Of a stretch of 35,574 nt of DNA, positions 15,115-22,801 are shown in pieces. The translations under genes were made by a program, and so were the position numbers. Numbering within the stretch: the first letter of the stretch is position 1; every line of letters starts with the position of its first letter. Source of the DNA: an uncultured Eubacteriales bacterium (GTDB lineage: Bacteria; Bacillota; Clostridia; Oscillospirales; Oscillospiraceae). The notes under the pieces were generated by a model. It saw only the letters and a list, made by a program, of their open reading frames with translations. It ran no database searches and was not told the DNA's origin. The stretch covers positions 1-35,574 of the forward strand of contig URCY01000012.1 in assembly GCA_900546415.1 (NCBI GenBank), read 5' to 3'.

Positions 15115-16503
15115 TCAGGATTTGCCGTGGCGGTGGAAGATGCCCTTGCGTGTCTGCCCATCCTTCGGGAGGATCAGATTCAGCAGCACGGCCATCAGCG
15201 TGGCGATTACGACCGGCGACTTGCCGATGATCATGGTAACGCTCTCCGGAAGCTGGCCGAGCGCGCCGCTGGCCTGAGAAACGCCGACGCCCAGCGCAGC
15301 CGAGAGGCCAACGATGGTCGTGTTGCGGGCGGTCAGCTCCTGCGAGGCGATGAGCTTCATGCCGGTCATGGCGATGGTCGAGAAGACCGTGACGGTCGCG
15401 CCGCCGAGAACGCATTGCGGAATGGTTCTCAGGATCGCCGAGAATTTCGGGACGATGCCCGCCAGAAGCAGGAAGACACTCGTCAGCGTGAAAACGACGC
15501 GATTGACGACCTTGTTCGTCGAGGTGATGCCGACGTTCTGTGAATAGGTCGCGGTGGGCAGGCCGCCGAACAGCGCCGTGAGGATGTTGCCGACACCGTA
15601 GGCGAGAATGCCGCCCTGCAGCTCGTGATCCTCCGGCTCGCGGCTCATGCCGCCGACCGTGACGGCGGTGAAATCGCCGATCGCCTGGATCGAGTTGATC
15701 GCGAAGAGCAGCCCCAGCGCGATGCAGCTCGACAGATCGAAGTGGATGCCGAAATGCATCGGCTTGGGCAGCGAGAACCACGCGGCGCTCGAGACACCGG
15801 AGAAATCGACCATGCCGAAGCAGAGTGCGACGAGATAGCCGAAGACCATGCCGAGCAGGATGGAGGCAAGCTTGCCGATGCCCTTGCCGTATTGATTGAG
15901 CAGGATGACGGCCACAAGCGTCAGACCGGCGATCAGCCAGTTCTGCCAGGAGCCGTAGACGAGCGCGGAGGTCAGACCCTTTTCCGCGACGGCTACGGCG
16001 GTGTTTGCCGCGCCGCCTGCCATATAATTGATGGCTGTTGGATAAAGAGACAGACCGATCGTGAAGACCACCGTGCCGGTGATGACCGGCGGGAAGAGCT
16101 TGCGGATCTGCTTGGTGAACAGGCCGACGACGACCGCGACCAGACCGCCCACCAGAACCGCGCCGGAGATCGTGGCGACGCCCTCGCCGGCGCTCGCGAT
16201 CGCCTGCATACTGGGCAGATAGGCAAAGCTGACGCCGAGAATGACCGGAAGCCCTGAGCCGAAGCGCTTGCCGATCGGGAAAAGCTGAAGGAGTGTGCAG
16301 ACGGCGGACATGACCAGCGAGGTCTGGATCAGCAGTACGCTGTCCGCGCCGGACAGCCCGGCGGCCTGAGAGATGATGATGGCCGGCGTAACGCAGCCGA
16401 CGATCATGGCGACGAGATGCTCCAGTGCAAGCGAGACGGCAGAGCCAAGCGGCGGCCGTCCGTGGAACTGATAGAGCGCTTCGCGGGTTGGTTTCCTGCT
16501 CAT
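15115..16503 (-). CDS. NCS2-family xanthine/uracil-type permease
   Basis: The product (462 aa) is a membrane transporter with 12-14 hydrophobic helices, typical of nucleobase:cation symporter-2 proteins. Seen: the early conserved His in LALEHLVAM (the family usually has QH; here EH), FGSGLPVILGVSFAY, AIGDFTAVTVGGMSREP and the signature QNVGITSTNKV. The tail is short and basic. Xanthine, uric acid or uracil is the likely substrate; the choice cannot be made from these motifs. The ATG at 16503 follows AAAAAGGAG. It is convergent with hydA and divergent from the polymerase gene. Confidence 0.88.
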   Translation of the reverse strand: MSRKPTREALYQFHGRPPLGSAVSLALEHLVAMIVGCVTPAIIISQAAGLSGADSVLLIQTSLVMSAVCTLLQLFPIGKRFGSGLPVILGVSFAYLPSMQAIASAGEGVATISGAVLVGGLVAVVVGLFTKQIRKLFPPVITGTVVFTIGLSLYPTAINYMAGGAANTAVAVAEKGLTSALVYGSWQNWLIAGLTLVAVILLNQYGKGIGKLASILLGMVFGYLVALCFGMVDFSGVSSAAWFSLPKPMHFGIHFDLSSCIALGLLFAINSIQAIGDFTAVTVGGMSREPEDHELQGGILAYGVGNILTALFGGLPTATYSQNVGITSTNKVVNRVVFTLTSVFLLLAGIVPKFSAILRTIPQCVLGGATVTVFSTIAMTGMKLIASQELTARNTTIVGLSAALGVGVSQASGALGQLPESVTMIIGKSPVVIATLMAVLLNLILPKDGQTRKGIFHRHGKS

Positions 16504-16544
16504 GGTTTTGTCTCCTTTTTCCCAGAGAATTTTCTATGGCAATT

Positions 16545-16581
16545 CCGCATCATGCAGCGAGAGCCGGGGCTGCGCGTGCGG
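16545..16581 (-). promoter_or_regulatory. Structured leader upstream of the permease
   Basis: In the permease transcript CCGCA (16581-16577) can pair with TGCGG (16549-16545), and inside it GCAG with CTGC, leaving internal and apical loops. It lacks the conserved core of the purine riboswitch. It may be a chance stem or an unrecognised cis element. Confidence 0.25.
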
Positions 16582-16597
16582 TGTTGGCCTATATTTT

Positions 16598-16625
16598 ATT
16601 TTACCATTCTTTTCGCCAAACGCAA
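16598..16625 (-). promoter_or_regulatory. Possible promoter of the permease gene
   Basis: On the minus strand: TTGCGT (16625-16620), 16 bp, TAAAAT (16603-16598). This would give a leader of about 90 bases. Confidence 0.45.
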
Positions 16626-16664
16626 GCCTTTTCTTTGCGCGCGGCGTGAATCTAAAAATTCCGC

Positions 16665-16692
16665 TTGCAAATTTCTCAAAATCGGGTATAAT
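16665..16692 (+). promoter_or_regulatory. Promoter of the Y-polymerase/YolD-like pair
   Basis: TTGCAA (16665-16670), 16 bp spacer, perfect TATAAT (16687-16692), 52 bp before the ATG. Confidence 0.7.
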
Positions 16693-16703
16693 AAATCTAT
16701 CAA

Positions 16704-16716
16704 GAACGAATCGTTC
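16704..16716. promoter_or_regulatory. Candidate SOS-type operator (GAAC-N5-GTTC palindrome)
   Basis: GAACGAATCGTTC is a perfect 13 bp palindrome (6 bp arms, one central base) starting 11 bases after the -10, that is over the likely first transcribed bases. Gram-positive LexA boxes have GAAC-N4-GTTC; here the spacing is N5. The position, the half-sites and the DNA-damage gene downstream support an operator; the protein that binds it is inferred. Confidence 0.5.
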
Positions 16717-16744
16717 CATATAGAAACGCGAAGGGGGGATTGCA

Positions 16745-18250
16745 ATGGGGGAGCGGCGCTATCTTGCGATCGATCTGAAATCGTTTTTTGCCTCGGTGGA
16801 ATGCGTGGAGCGCGGGCTTGATCCGCTCACGACGAATCTCGTCGTTGCGGACGCTGCGCGGACGGAAAAGACCATCTGCCTCGCCGTGACGCCGTCGCTC
16901 AAGGCTTATGGCATCTCCGGCCGCGCGCGGCTGTTCGAGGTCGTGCAGCGCGTGCGCGAGGTCAATGCCATGCGGCGGCAGCGCGCGCCCGGACGGCAAT
17001 TCTCCGGGAAGTCCTGCTTCGCGCCGGAGCTGCGGCGCGACCCGTCGCTCGAGCTGGATTATATCGTCGCGAAGCCGCAGATGGCGCGGTATATCGACGT
17101 CAGCGCGCGGGTCTATCAGATCTATCTGGGCTATGTCGCCCCGGAGGACATTCACGTCTATTCGATCGACGAGGTGTTCATTGACGCAACGGCCTATCTG
17201 AAGACTTACGGCCTGACGGCACGGGAGCTGGCCAGGCGGATGATTGCGGACGTGCTTCGGCAGACCGGGGTCACGGCGACGGCCGGGATCGGCACGAATC
17301 TCTATCTCTGCAAGATCGCCATGGATATCATGGCCAAGCGGATCGAGCCGGACGCGGACGGCGTGCGCATTGCCGAGCTGGACGAGCAGAGCTACCGGCA
17401 GCAGCTCTGGGAGCACCGGCCGCTGACGGATTTCTGGCGGCTCGGGCCGGGCTACGCGCGCAGGCTCGAGGCCGCCGGAATGCACACGATGGGCGACATC
17501 GCCGCGCGGGCGGAATGGGACGAGGAGTGGTTCTATCGCACCTTCGGCATCAACGCCGGACTGCTGCTCGACCACGCGTGGGGCGTTGAGCCGTGTACCA
17601 TCGCCGACATCAAGGCCTATCGGCCGGAGGCGAGCAGCCTCGGCGCAGGGCAGGTGCTGCACCGCCCGTATCCGAATGACAAGGCGCGCCTGATCGTCTG
17701 GGAGATGACCGAGCAGCTTGCGCTCGAGCTGGTGGAAAAGCGCCTCGTGACGGATCAGGTCGTGCTGACGGTGGGCTATGACATCGAAAATCTGAGCGCT
17801 CCGGCTGCGCGCGCGGCCTATCGCGGGGCGGTCGTGCGGGATCATTACGGCCGCTGCGTGCCGAAGCACGCCCATGGCTCGGAGAAGCTCGGGCGGCCGA
17901 CCGCCTCTGCGCGGCTCATGACGGAGGCAATGCTGCGCCTGTTCGACCGGATCACCGACCCGGCGCTGCTGGTGCGCCGGGTGAACATCGCTGCGAACCA
18001 TGTTCTGCCCGAGCGCTTCGCTGCGCAGGCAGCCGAGCCGGTGCAGCTCGAGCTGTTCAGCACGCCGGAGGAGCAGCAGCACCGGTCGGAGCGGGAGGAG
18101 GCGGAGCTGCTGCGTGAAAAGCGGCGGCAGCAGACCGTCGTTGCGCTTCGGCAGCGCTACGGGAAAAACGTGATCCTGAGAGGCAGCAACTTTCTCGACG
18201 GCGCGACCATGCGCGAGCGAAACGGGCAGATCGGAGGGCACAGGGCATGA
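16745..18250 (+). CDS. Y-family DNA polymerase (UmuC/UvrX-like)
   Basis: The product (501 aa) is a lesion-bypass polymerase. Seen: AIDLKSFFASVE with catalytic Asp10, SIDEVFID with Asp142 and Glu143, the thumb/helix-hairpin-helix region (LTDFWRLGPGYARRLEAAGM), the little-finger domain (about 300-425) and a beta-clamp binding motif QLELF (434-438). The C-terminus ERNGQIGGHRA is typical of the Firmicutes UmuC/UvrX group. The ATG at 16745 follows GAAGGGGGG. The stop overlaps the next gene by ATGA, a classic pairing with a YolD-like partner. Induction by DNA damage is suggested by the palindrome after the promoter. Confidence 0.93.
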   Translation: MGERRYLAIDLKSFFASVECVERGLDPLTTNLVVADAARTEKTICLAVTPSLKAYGISGRARLFEVVQRVREVNAMRRQRAPGRQFSGKSCFAPELRRDPSLELDYIVAKPQMARYIDVSARVYQIYLGYVAPEDIHVYSIDEVFIDATAYLKTYGLTARELARRMIADVLRQTGVTATAGIGTNLYLCKIAMDIMAKRIEPDADGVRIAELDEQSYRQQLWEHRPLTDFWRLGPGYARRLEAAGMHTMGDIAARAEWDEEWFYRTFGINAGLLLDHAWGVEPCTIADIKAYRPEASSLGAGQVLHRPYPNDKARLIVWEMTEQLALELVEKRLVTDQVVLTVGYDIENLSAPAARAAYRGAVVRDHYGRCVPKHAHGSEKLGRPTASARLMTEAMLRLFDRITDPALLVRRVNIAANHVLPERFAAQAAEPVQLELFSTPEEQQHRSEREEAELLREKRRQQTVVALRQRYGKNVILRGSNFLDGATMRERNGQIGGHRA

Positions 18251-18657
18251 ACCGGAAATATCGCGCGCTCTTAGAGCACGGGCGCACCGATTCGCGGCGG
18301 CATCCGCCAATGCCGAACCGCGAACGCGCGGCGCAGTTTGCGCCGTTTTCGGCGCTGAACGGCTATGAGGACGCCGTTGCAGAGACGGCGCGCCTGACAG
18401 AAGCGCAGACCGAGCTTTCCGAGAGCGCCGCCGAGGAGCTGGACGAAAAGCTCCGGTCCCTGCTGGAGCTGCTTCCAGAGAGACCGGAGATCACGGTATG
18501 TTATTTTGAGCCGGACGCACGCAAGGCGGGCGGGGCTTACCGCCGGAAGAACGGGCGGCTGAGACAGCTCGACACGGTCGCGCGCGTCCTGCGCTTTGAC
18601 GACGGGAGCTGCGTCCCGCTCGACCGCGTGAGGGAGCTTGCCACGGAGTGTTTTTAA
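18247..18657 (+). CDS. YolD-like protein, partner of the Y-family polymerase
   Basis: A 136 aa cytoplasmic protein. RHPPMPNRERAAQFAPF, then SALNGYEDAVAETARLTE and a C-terminal beta-rich part (LDTVARVLRFDDGSCVPLD) fit the YolD-like family, which is often encoded next to UvrX/UmuC polymerases and has been suggested to stand in for UmuD. The start overlaps the polymerase stop (ATGA, 18247-18250), so translation is coupled. Its TAA at 18655-18657 overlaps the stop codon of the convergent glucosyltransferase gene. Confidence 0.75.
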   Translation: MNRKYRALLEHGRTDSRRHPPMPNRERAAQFAPFSALNGYEDAVAETARLTEAQTELSESAAEELDEKLRSLLELLPERPEITVCYFEPDARKAGGAYRRKNGRLRQLDTVARVLRFDDGSCVPLDRVRELATECF

Positions 18658-20198
18658 CGCTCGGGCTGCTCGAGCATGACGAACACGCGCCCGTCGGCGG
18701 TGCGGATCGAGCCGCTGTCGGGGTAGCAGGGCATCGATTTGAGCAGATCGGAATAGGCGGTCAGCTCCTCCTGCGTGATCTGCCGCGCGGAGAAGCCGAA
18801 ATAATTGGCGAAGAAGGCCGGGCGTGAATATTGGTTGAGCTGGGACTTCGCGCCGACCACGCTGCTGTAATGGAAGGGCGCAGTCAGCCAGTTATCCTGA
18901 AACGCGGCGTCCGTGATCGTGTCTCCGACGAGGACGATCTCCATCTCGTCGCGATAGCCCTCGGCCGAGCGGATGCGCGCAAGCATCGCGCTGAAATAAT
19001 TCTCTGCCTTCCGATTGGCGTAGTATTCAAATTGATAATTCCCGTTGCTCTGCCAGGCGTAATTGACGCAGGTGAGCAGCAGCAGCGCCGCGACGCCCAG
19101 CACGGCGCATTTTCTGACCCTGCGGAAGCGGAGCGGCAGGCGGTCGGCGATCAGCAGCGGCAGATAGAACACGACCGTCAGCCCCATGCACATGCGGGTG
19201 TAGATCGTGCTGTCGGGCGCAAGCACAAGGAAGGCGTTCGCCGCGAGCGGCATCAGCGCGAGCGCGGCAAGCCCGATCAGGAGCTTCGCCGGCCGGTCGC
19301 GCCAGGAGAGCGCCAGCAGTCCGACGCCGCTCAGCATCAGCAGCAGAATCATCACGCGGACAAAGCCGGTCTCGTTGAAGCCGTACATCCGCGTTGTGGT
19401 CAGGCGGAAAAACTGCGCGTAGGCGCGCGGAATGCCGCGCAGGGAGAGGCTTCCCATGGCGCTCATGCCCTGATAGTCGCTCAGCCTCGCGCCGAGCAGG
19501 GCGAGCAGACCGTGGAGGATCAGCCAATAGAGCAGATAGCTCGCCGCAAGCACGCCGAGGCAGCGCAGGGCGAAGAAGATCAGCGCCTTGGGCTGCGTCT
19601 CGCGCCGCAGACACGATCCGAGGATCATCAGAAGCAGCAAAACGGCAAAAAACGGGAAATACGCCTGATAAATGCCAAGCGAGCACGCGCCCAGCAGGGA
19701 AGCGCCAAGCAAAGCAAGGGGCTTGCGGCTGCGCATCAGACAGGCGGCGGAGGCGATCAGCAGCAGCGCCAGCGCATAATAATGCACCGTGAACTGAAAC
19801 AGCATCAGACTGGCAATCGGCGCGGTGGAGGCCGTCACGGCGGCCAGCGCGAAGGAGAGCGCGCGGCTGCGGATGTCCAGCGCGCGCACGAGCACCGCCG
19901 ACGTCAGCGCCAGCAGCAGCAGCGCCAGCAGCCCGTTGAACAGCGGGACGTTGTAGACGCCCCAGAGCTTTTCCGTGAACTTGCCGAGCAGATGCAGCAG
20001 CCAGCGGCCGGAGCTTATCCCCGTCCCGAAGCCCTGCGGCAGGCAGGAGAGCGTGTCGTTGTTGTTCAGATTGTTGGCAAACAGATAGAAATAAGAGAGC
20101 GCGCCGAAGAGCGCCGTCGCGGCGGCGCAGGCGCGGGTGCGCGTGTCGCGCAAAAAGGCGCGCAGACGGGAGCGCGCCGTCCGGGTGAGCTGATTCAT
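18654..20198 (-). CDS. GtrII-like glucosyltransferase domain membrane protein
   Basis: The product (514 aa) has about 10-12 membrane helices over residues 30-385, then an outside C-terminal domain (about 390-514). An acidic NNLNNNDTLSC after the first helix and SSGRWLLHLL are typical of the Glucos_trans_II (GtrII-like) family, in which a lipid-linked sugar is transferred to a surface glycan outside the membrane. The acidic residue in the first loop is a likely catalytic site, as in other GT-C enzymes (inference). No polysaccharide genes lie beside it, so the acceptor is unknown. The ATG at 20198 is preceded by AAAGGGG. Confidence 0.75.
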   Translation of the reverse strand: MNQLTRTARSRLRAFLRDTRTRACAAATALFGALSYFYLFANNLNNNDTLSCLPQGFGTGISSGRWLLHLLGKFTEKLWGVYNVPLFNGLLALLLLALTSAVLVRALDIRSRALSFALAAVTASTAPIASLMLFQFTVHYYALALLLIASAACLMRSRKPLALLGASLLGACSLGIYQAYFPFFAVLLLLMILGSCLRRETQPKALIFFALRCLGVLAASYLLYWLILHGLLALLGARLSDYQGMSAMGSLSLRGIPRAYAQFFRLTTTRMYGFNETGFVRVMILLLMLSGVGLLALSWRDRPAKLLIGLAALALMPLAANAFLVLAPDSTIYTRMCMGLTVVFYLPLLIADRLPLRFRRVRKCAVLGVAALLLLTCVNYAWQSNGNYQFEYYANRKAENYFSAMLARIRSAEGYRDEMEIVLVGDTITDAAFQDNWLTAPFHYSSVVGAKSQLNQYSRPAFFANYFGFSARQITQEELTAYSDLLKSMPCYPDSGSIRTADGRVFVMLEQPER

Positions 20199-20236
20199 GT
20201 CAAACCCCTTTCTGCTGCGGGAGTGATAATGCCATT

Positions 20237-20265
20237 ATTTTATCCGAAAAACGGTAAAATGTCAA
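20237..20265 (-). promoter_or_regulatory. Strong promoter of the GtrII-like gene
   Basis: On the minus strand: consensus TTGACA (20265-20260), 17 bp, TAAAAT (20242-20237), about 38 bp upstream of the ATG. Confidence 0.75.
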
Positions 20266-20295
20266 GAAAAAGGGAGAAAAACGCTCCGACAAGAG

Positions 20296-20342
20296 AAGAG
20301 AAGTCTGCCACAGAGGACGAACCTCTGCGGCAGACTTCTCTT
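20296..20342. repeat. Long 21 bp-arm hairpin
   Basis: The left arm starts AAGAGAAGTCTGCC at 20296 and runs to 20316; the loop is ACGAA; the right arm (20322-20342) ends GGCAGACTTCTCTT. Twenty of 21 positions pair. There is no T run on either side, and the fusA-like gene has its own terminator further off, so this looks like a foldback repeat or structured RNA rather than a terminator. Confidence 0.6.
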
Positions 20343-20380
20343 GTGCTGCGGAAAGAACAGGAATTTATACAAAATTCTAA

Positions 20381-20540
20381 GGAACCTCTGAATCAATCGT
20401 CTGCGGCGCTCAGCGGGTCTTTTGCCCCAACTTTTCGGTTTGAAAATCTTGAAATACGGAAAGGATTCCTGCGATTTCCAAACCTCAATTTGTAAACAAA
20501 ATCCCTCGCTGACCGCTCTTGCAATTGAATCAGAGGTTCC
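20381..20540 (-). mobile_element. MITE-like element, copy 1 (160 bp)
   Basis: The ends are inverted repeats: GGAACCTCTGAATCAAT on the left and its near-complement ending GAATCAGAGGTTCC on the right (one mismatch over 17). Flanking 4-mers are CTAA (20377-20380) and TTAA (20541-20544), an imperfect target duplication. Reverse-complemented, it aligns along its length with the copies at 25084 and 25249. It has no coding capacity, so it needs a transposase supplied elsewhere. A central GGTTTGGAAATC/GATTTTCAAACC stem makes the whole element a foldback. Confidence 0.8.
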
Positions 20541-20541
20541 T

Positions 20542-20576
20542 TAAAAACCGGCCGTGGGAAAAAGCCCACGGCCGGT
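20542..20576 (-). terminator. Terminator of the EF-G-like gene
   Basis: On the minus strand ACCGGCCGTGGG and CCCACGGCCGGT (20576-20565 and 20558-20547) pair perfectly around CTTTTT and are followed by TTTTT. It lies 10 bases after the stop, and the MITE-like copy 1 begins directly behind it. Confidence 0.85.
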
Positions 20577-20586
20577 TGATTTTCTG

Positions 20587-22650
20587 TTATTCGTCCTCGT
20601 TTTTCTTGGCGTCCTCGATGATCTTTGCCTGATTCATCTGCGGGACCTCCTCGTAGCGGACAAACTTGAGCGAGTAGAAGCCGCGACCCTGCGTCATGGA
20701 GCGCAGGTCGATGGCGTAGGTGGTCATTTCGCCCATCGGCACCTCGGCCTCGACGATCTGCCAGCCACGGTTCTCGGTGTCGGGGTTCATGCCCATCACG
20801 CGGCCGCGACGCTTGTTGAGGTCGCCGATGATGTCGCCCATGTTGGCGTCCGGGATGAAGACCTTCAGCTCGCCGATCGGCTCGAGCAGGGTGGGCGCTG
20901 CGGTGGGCAGGCCTTCCTTATAAGCGATACCGGCAGCGGTCTGGAACGCCATATCGGAGGAGTCGACGGGGTGATAGGAGCCGAAGTACAGCGTCGCCTT
21001 CAGGAACACGACCGGGTAGCCAGCCAGAACACCCTTGCCGATGCAGTTGCGCAGACCCTTTTCGACCGACGGGATGAAGTTCTTCGGCACGCAGCCGCCG
21101 ACCGTCTCGTCGGCAAAGATCATGTCCTCCTGCTCGGACTGCGGCTCGAAGCGGATATAAACGTCGCCGAACTGTCCGTGGCCGCCGGACTGCTTCTTAT
21201 GGCGGCCGTGGATCTCGACCTTTTTCTTGATGGTCTCGCGGTAAGCGATCTTTGCCGGGCGCAGCTCGGCCTCGACCTTATATTTGCTGAGCAGCTTGGA
21301 GATGATGACGCTCAGGTGGATGTCGCAGACACCGGCGATGATCATTTCCTTCGTCTCGGGATCGTTGCCGTAGGTGAAGGAGGCATCCTCCTCGTTCAGC
21401 TTGACCAGACCCGAGGCGACCTTGTCCTCCTGTCCCTTGGTCTTGGCATAAATGGCCATGCGGTAGCACGGCTCGGCGTACTGCATGGGCTTGATCGTGA
21501 CGACCTTGCCGGCCAGCCCCAGCGTGTCGCCGGTGCGGACGGAGGCAAGCTTCGTGAACACGCCGATGTCGCCGCAGCAGACCTTGGAGGTCTTGGTGTT
21601 GTCCTTGCCGCGCGGGAAGAAGGTGTTGCCGAGCTTCTCGTTGTCGCCGGTGCGGGCGTTGACGACGGTCATGGTGTCTTCAATGTCGCCGGAGATGACC
21701 TTGAAATAGGAGTTCTTGCCGTACTGGTCGGCGACGGTGTTGAACACGAAGGCCATCGGGCTGCCGGACGGATTGAGCTTGAATTCGGACTCGTTGCCGT
21801 CCTCGTCGACGGCGGTCATGGGCTTGCCCTCGAGCGGGGACGGAGCAAATTTTTTGAGGTTCTCGAGCAGGCGGATCGTGCCGAGACCGGTCATGGCGCA
21901 GCCGCAGAAGACCGGCGTGATGGCGCGCTGAGAGACGCCGTCCTTGATGCCCTTGATGAGCTCTTCCTCGGTGAACGGCTCCTCGGCGAAGAACTTCTCC
22001 ATGAGCGCCTCGTCCGTCTCGGCGATCTGCTCGTTCAGCTCCATCATATATTCTTCGATCTTTTCCTCGGCGTCTGCGGGCAGGGCAATCTCCTTGCCGG
22101 AAACGTCATAGGCCTTCCTGGCGATCAGGTCGACCACGCCGACGGCCTGCTCACCCTTGAGGATCGGGAAGGTGAAGGGAATGGCCGAGGCGCCAAAGGT
22201 GCTGCGGATGGCGTCGAACGTGGCGAAGAAGTTGGCGTGCTCCTCGTCGAGCTTGGAGACATAGAACATCGCGGGCAGGTTGGCGTCTGCCAGGGACTTC
22301 CACCCCTTTTCGGTGCCGACGGCGATGCCGCTCTTGGCCGTCAGGCAGATGATGCCGGCGTCGGCCACACGCAGGGACTGCACGATCTCTGCGGCAAAAT
22401 CAAAATAACCCGGATTGTCCAGCACGTTGAGCTTGCAGCCTGCATACTCCACGGGGATGACGGAGGTCTTGATCGAATATTGACGCTTCTTCTCCTCGTC
22501 GTCAAAGTCGGAGACGGTGGTGCCGTCGGCACGCTTGCCGAGGCGGGTAATGGCTTTCGTCAGATAGAGCATGCTCTCGCACAGAGCGGATTTGCCGTCG
22601 CCGCCGTGACCGAGCAGCGCGAGATTGCGAATGTCCTTGGCAGTGTACAT
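20587..22650 (-). CDS. EF-G-like translational GTPase paralogue (EF-G2 type)
   Basis: The product (687 aa) has the EF-G domain order: G domain, domain II (about 295-385), III, IV (RETIKKKVEIHGRHKKQSGG) and V (SMTQGRGFYSLKF). The G domain is divergent: P-loop GHGGDGKS (14-21), DNPGYFDF (78-85) in place of DTPGH, and SKLD (132-135) for NKxD. The loss of the DTPGH histidine and the Tyr in its place recall the EF-G2/FusA2 paralogues rather than the main EF-G. It may have a special or non-translocating role; this is inference. The frame is open 27 codons upstream, but the ATG at 22650 (MYTAKDIRN) follows AAAGGAG and starts right at the G domain. Confidence 0.85.
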   Translation of the reverse strand: MYTAKDIRNLALLGHGGDGKSALCESMLYLTKAITRLGKRADGTTVSDFDDEEKKRQYSIKTSVIPVEYAGCKLNVLDNPGYFDFAAEIVQSLRVADAGIICLTAKSGIAVGTEKGWKSLADANLPAMFYVSKLDEEHANFFATFDAIRSTFGASAIPFTFPILKGEQAVGVVDLIARKAYDVSGKEIALPADAEEKIEEYMMELNEQIAETDEALMEKFFAEEPFTEEELIKGIKDGVSQRAITPVFCGCAMTGLGTIRLLENLKKFAPSPLEGKPMTAVDEDGNESEFKLNPSGSPMAFVFNTVADQYGKNSYFKVISGDIEDTMTVVNARTGDNEKLGNTFFPRGKDNTKTSKVCCGDIGVFTKLASVRTGDTLGLAGKVVTIKPMQYAEPCYRMAIYAKTKGQEDKVASGLVKLNEEDASFTYGNDPETKEMIIAGVCDIHLSVIISKLLSKYKVEAELRPAKIAYRETIKKKVEIHGRHKKQSGGHGQFGDVYIRFEPQSEQEDMIFADETVGGCVPKNFIPSVEKGLRNCIGKGVLAGYPVVFLKATLYFGSYHPVDSSDMAFQTAAGIAYKEGLPTAAPTLLEPIGELKVFIPDANMGDIIGDLNKRRGRVMGMNPDTENRGWQIVEAEVPMGEMTTYAIDLRSMTQGRGFYSLKFVRYEEVPQMNQAKIIEDAKKNEDE

Positions 22651-22722
22651 ATGTTGAAATTCTCCTTTCTGTGCAGCCGGGTCGGGCTGCCGGGCAGGCC
22701 GGATGCTGCCGCAATTAGTCTT

Positions 22723-22751
22723 ATTATACACGACAGGTCGTGATTTTGCAA
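22723..22751 (-). promoter_or_regulatory. Promoter of the EF-G-like gene
   Basis: On the minus strand: TTGCAA (22751-22746), 17 bp, TATAAT (22728-22723), about 70 bp upstream of the ATG. Confidence 0.75.
22729..22742. promoter_or_regulatory. Operator-like palindrome inside the EF-G-like promoter spacer
   Basis: CACGACAGGTCGTG: perfect 6 bp arms with a 2-base centre, filling 14 of the 17 bases between -10 and -35. A protein bound here would block RNA polymerase or reshape the promoter. No known consensus is recognised. Confidence 0.45.
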
Positions 22752-22801
22752 TGACTATTGTGAACTTTTCTTAAAAAATCATGAAAAAAATCCCAAACTT
22801 C

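Noticed and set aside
13721..15781. A 686-codon open frame on - across hydA and the permease end
   Set aside because: It runs through a perfect terminator and two real genes on other frames.
16504..16600. Purine riboswitch before the NCS2 permease
   Set aside because: The conserved three-way-junction core and loop sequences are not present.
20554..22743. A 729-codon open frame on + opposite the EF-G-like gene
   Set aside because: It is antisense to a gene with clear EF-G motifs and has a low-complexity, acidic/hydrophobic translation; open antisense frames are expected at this GC content.
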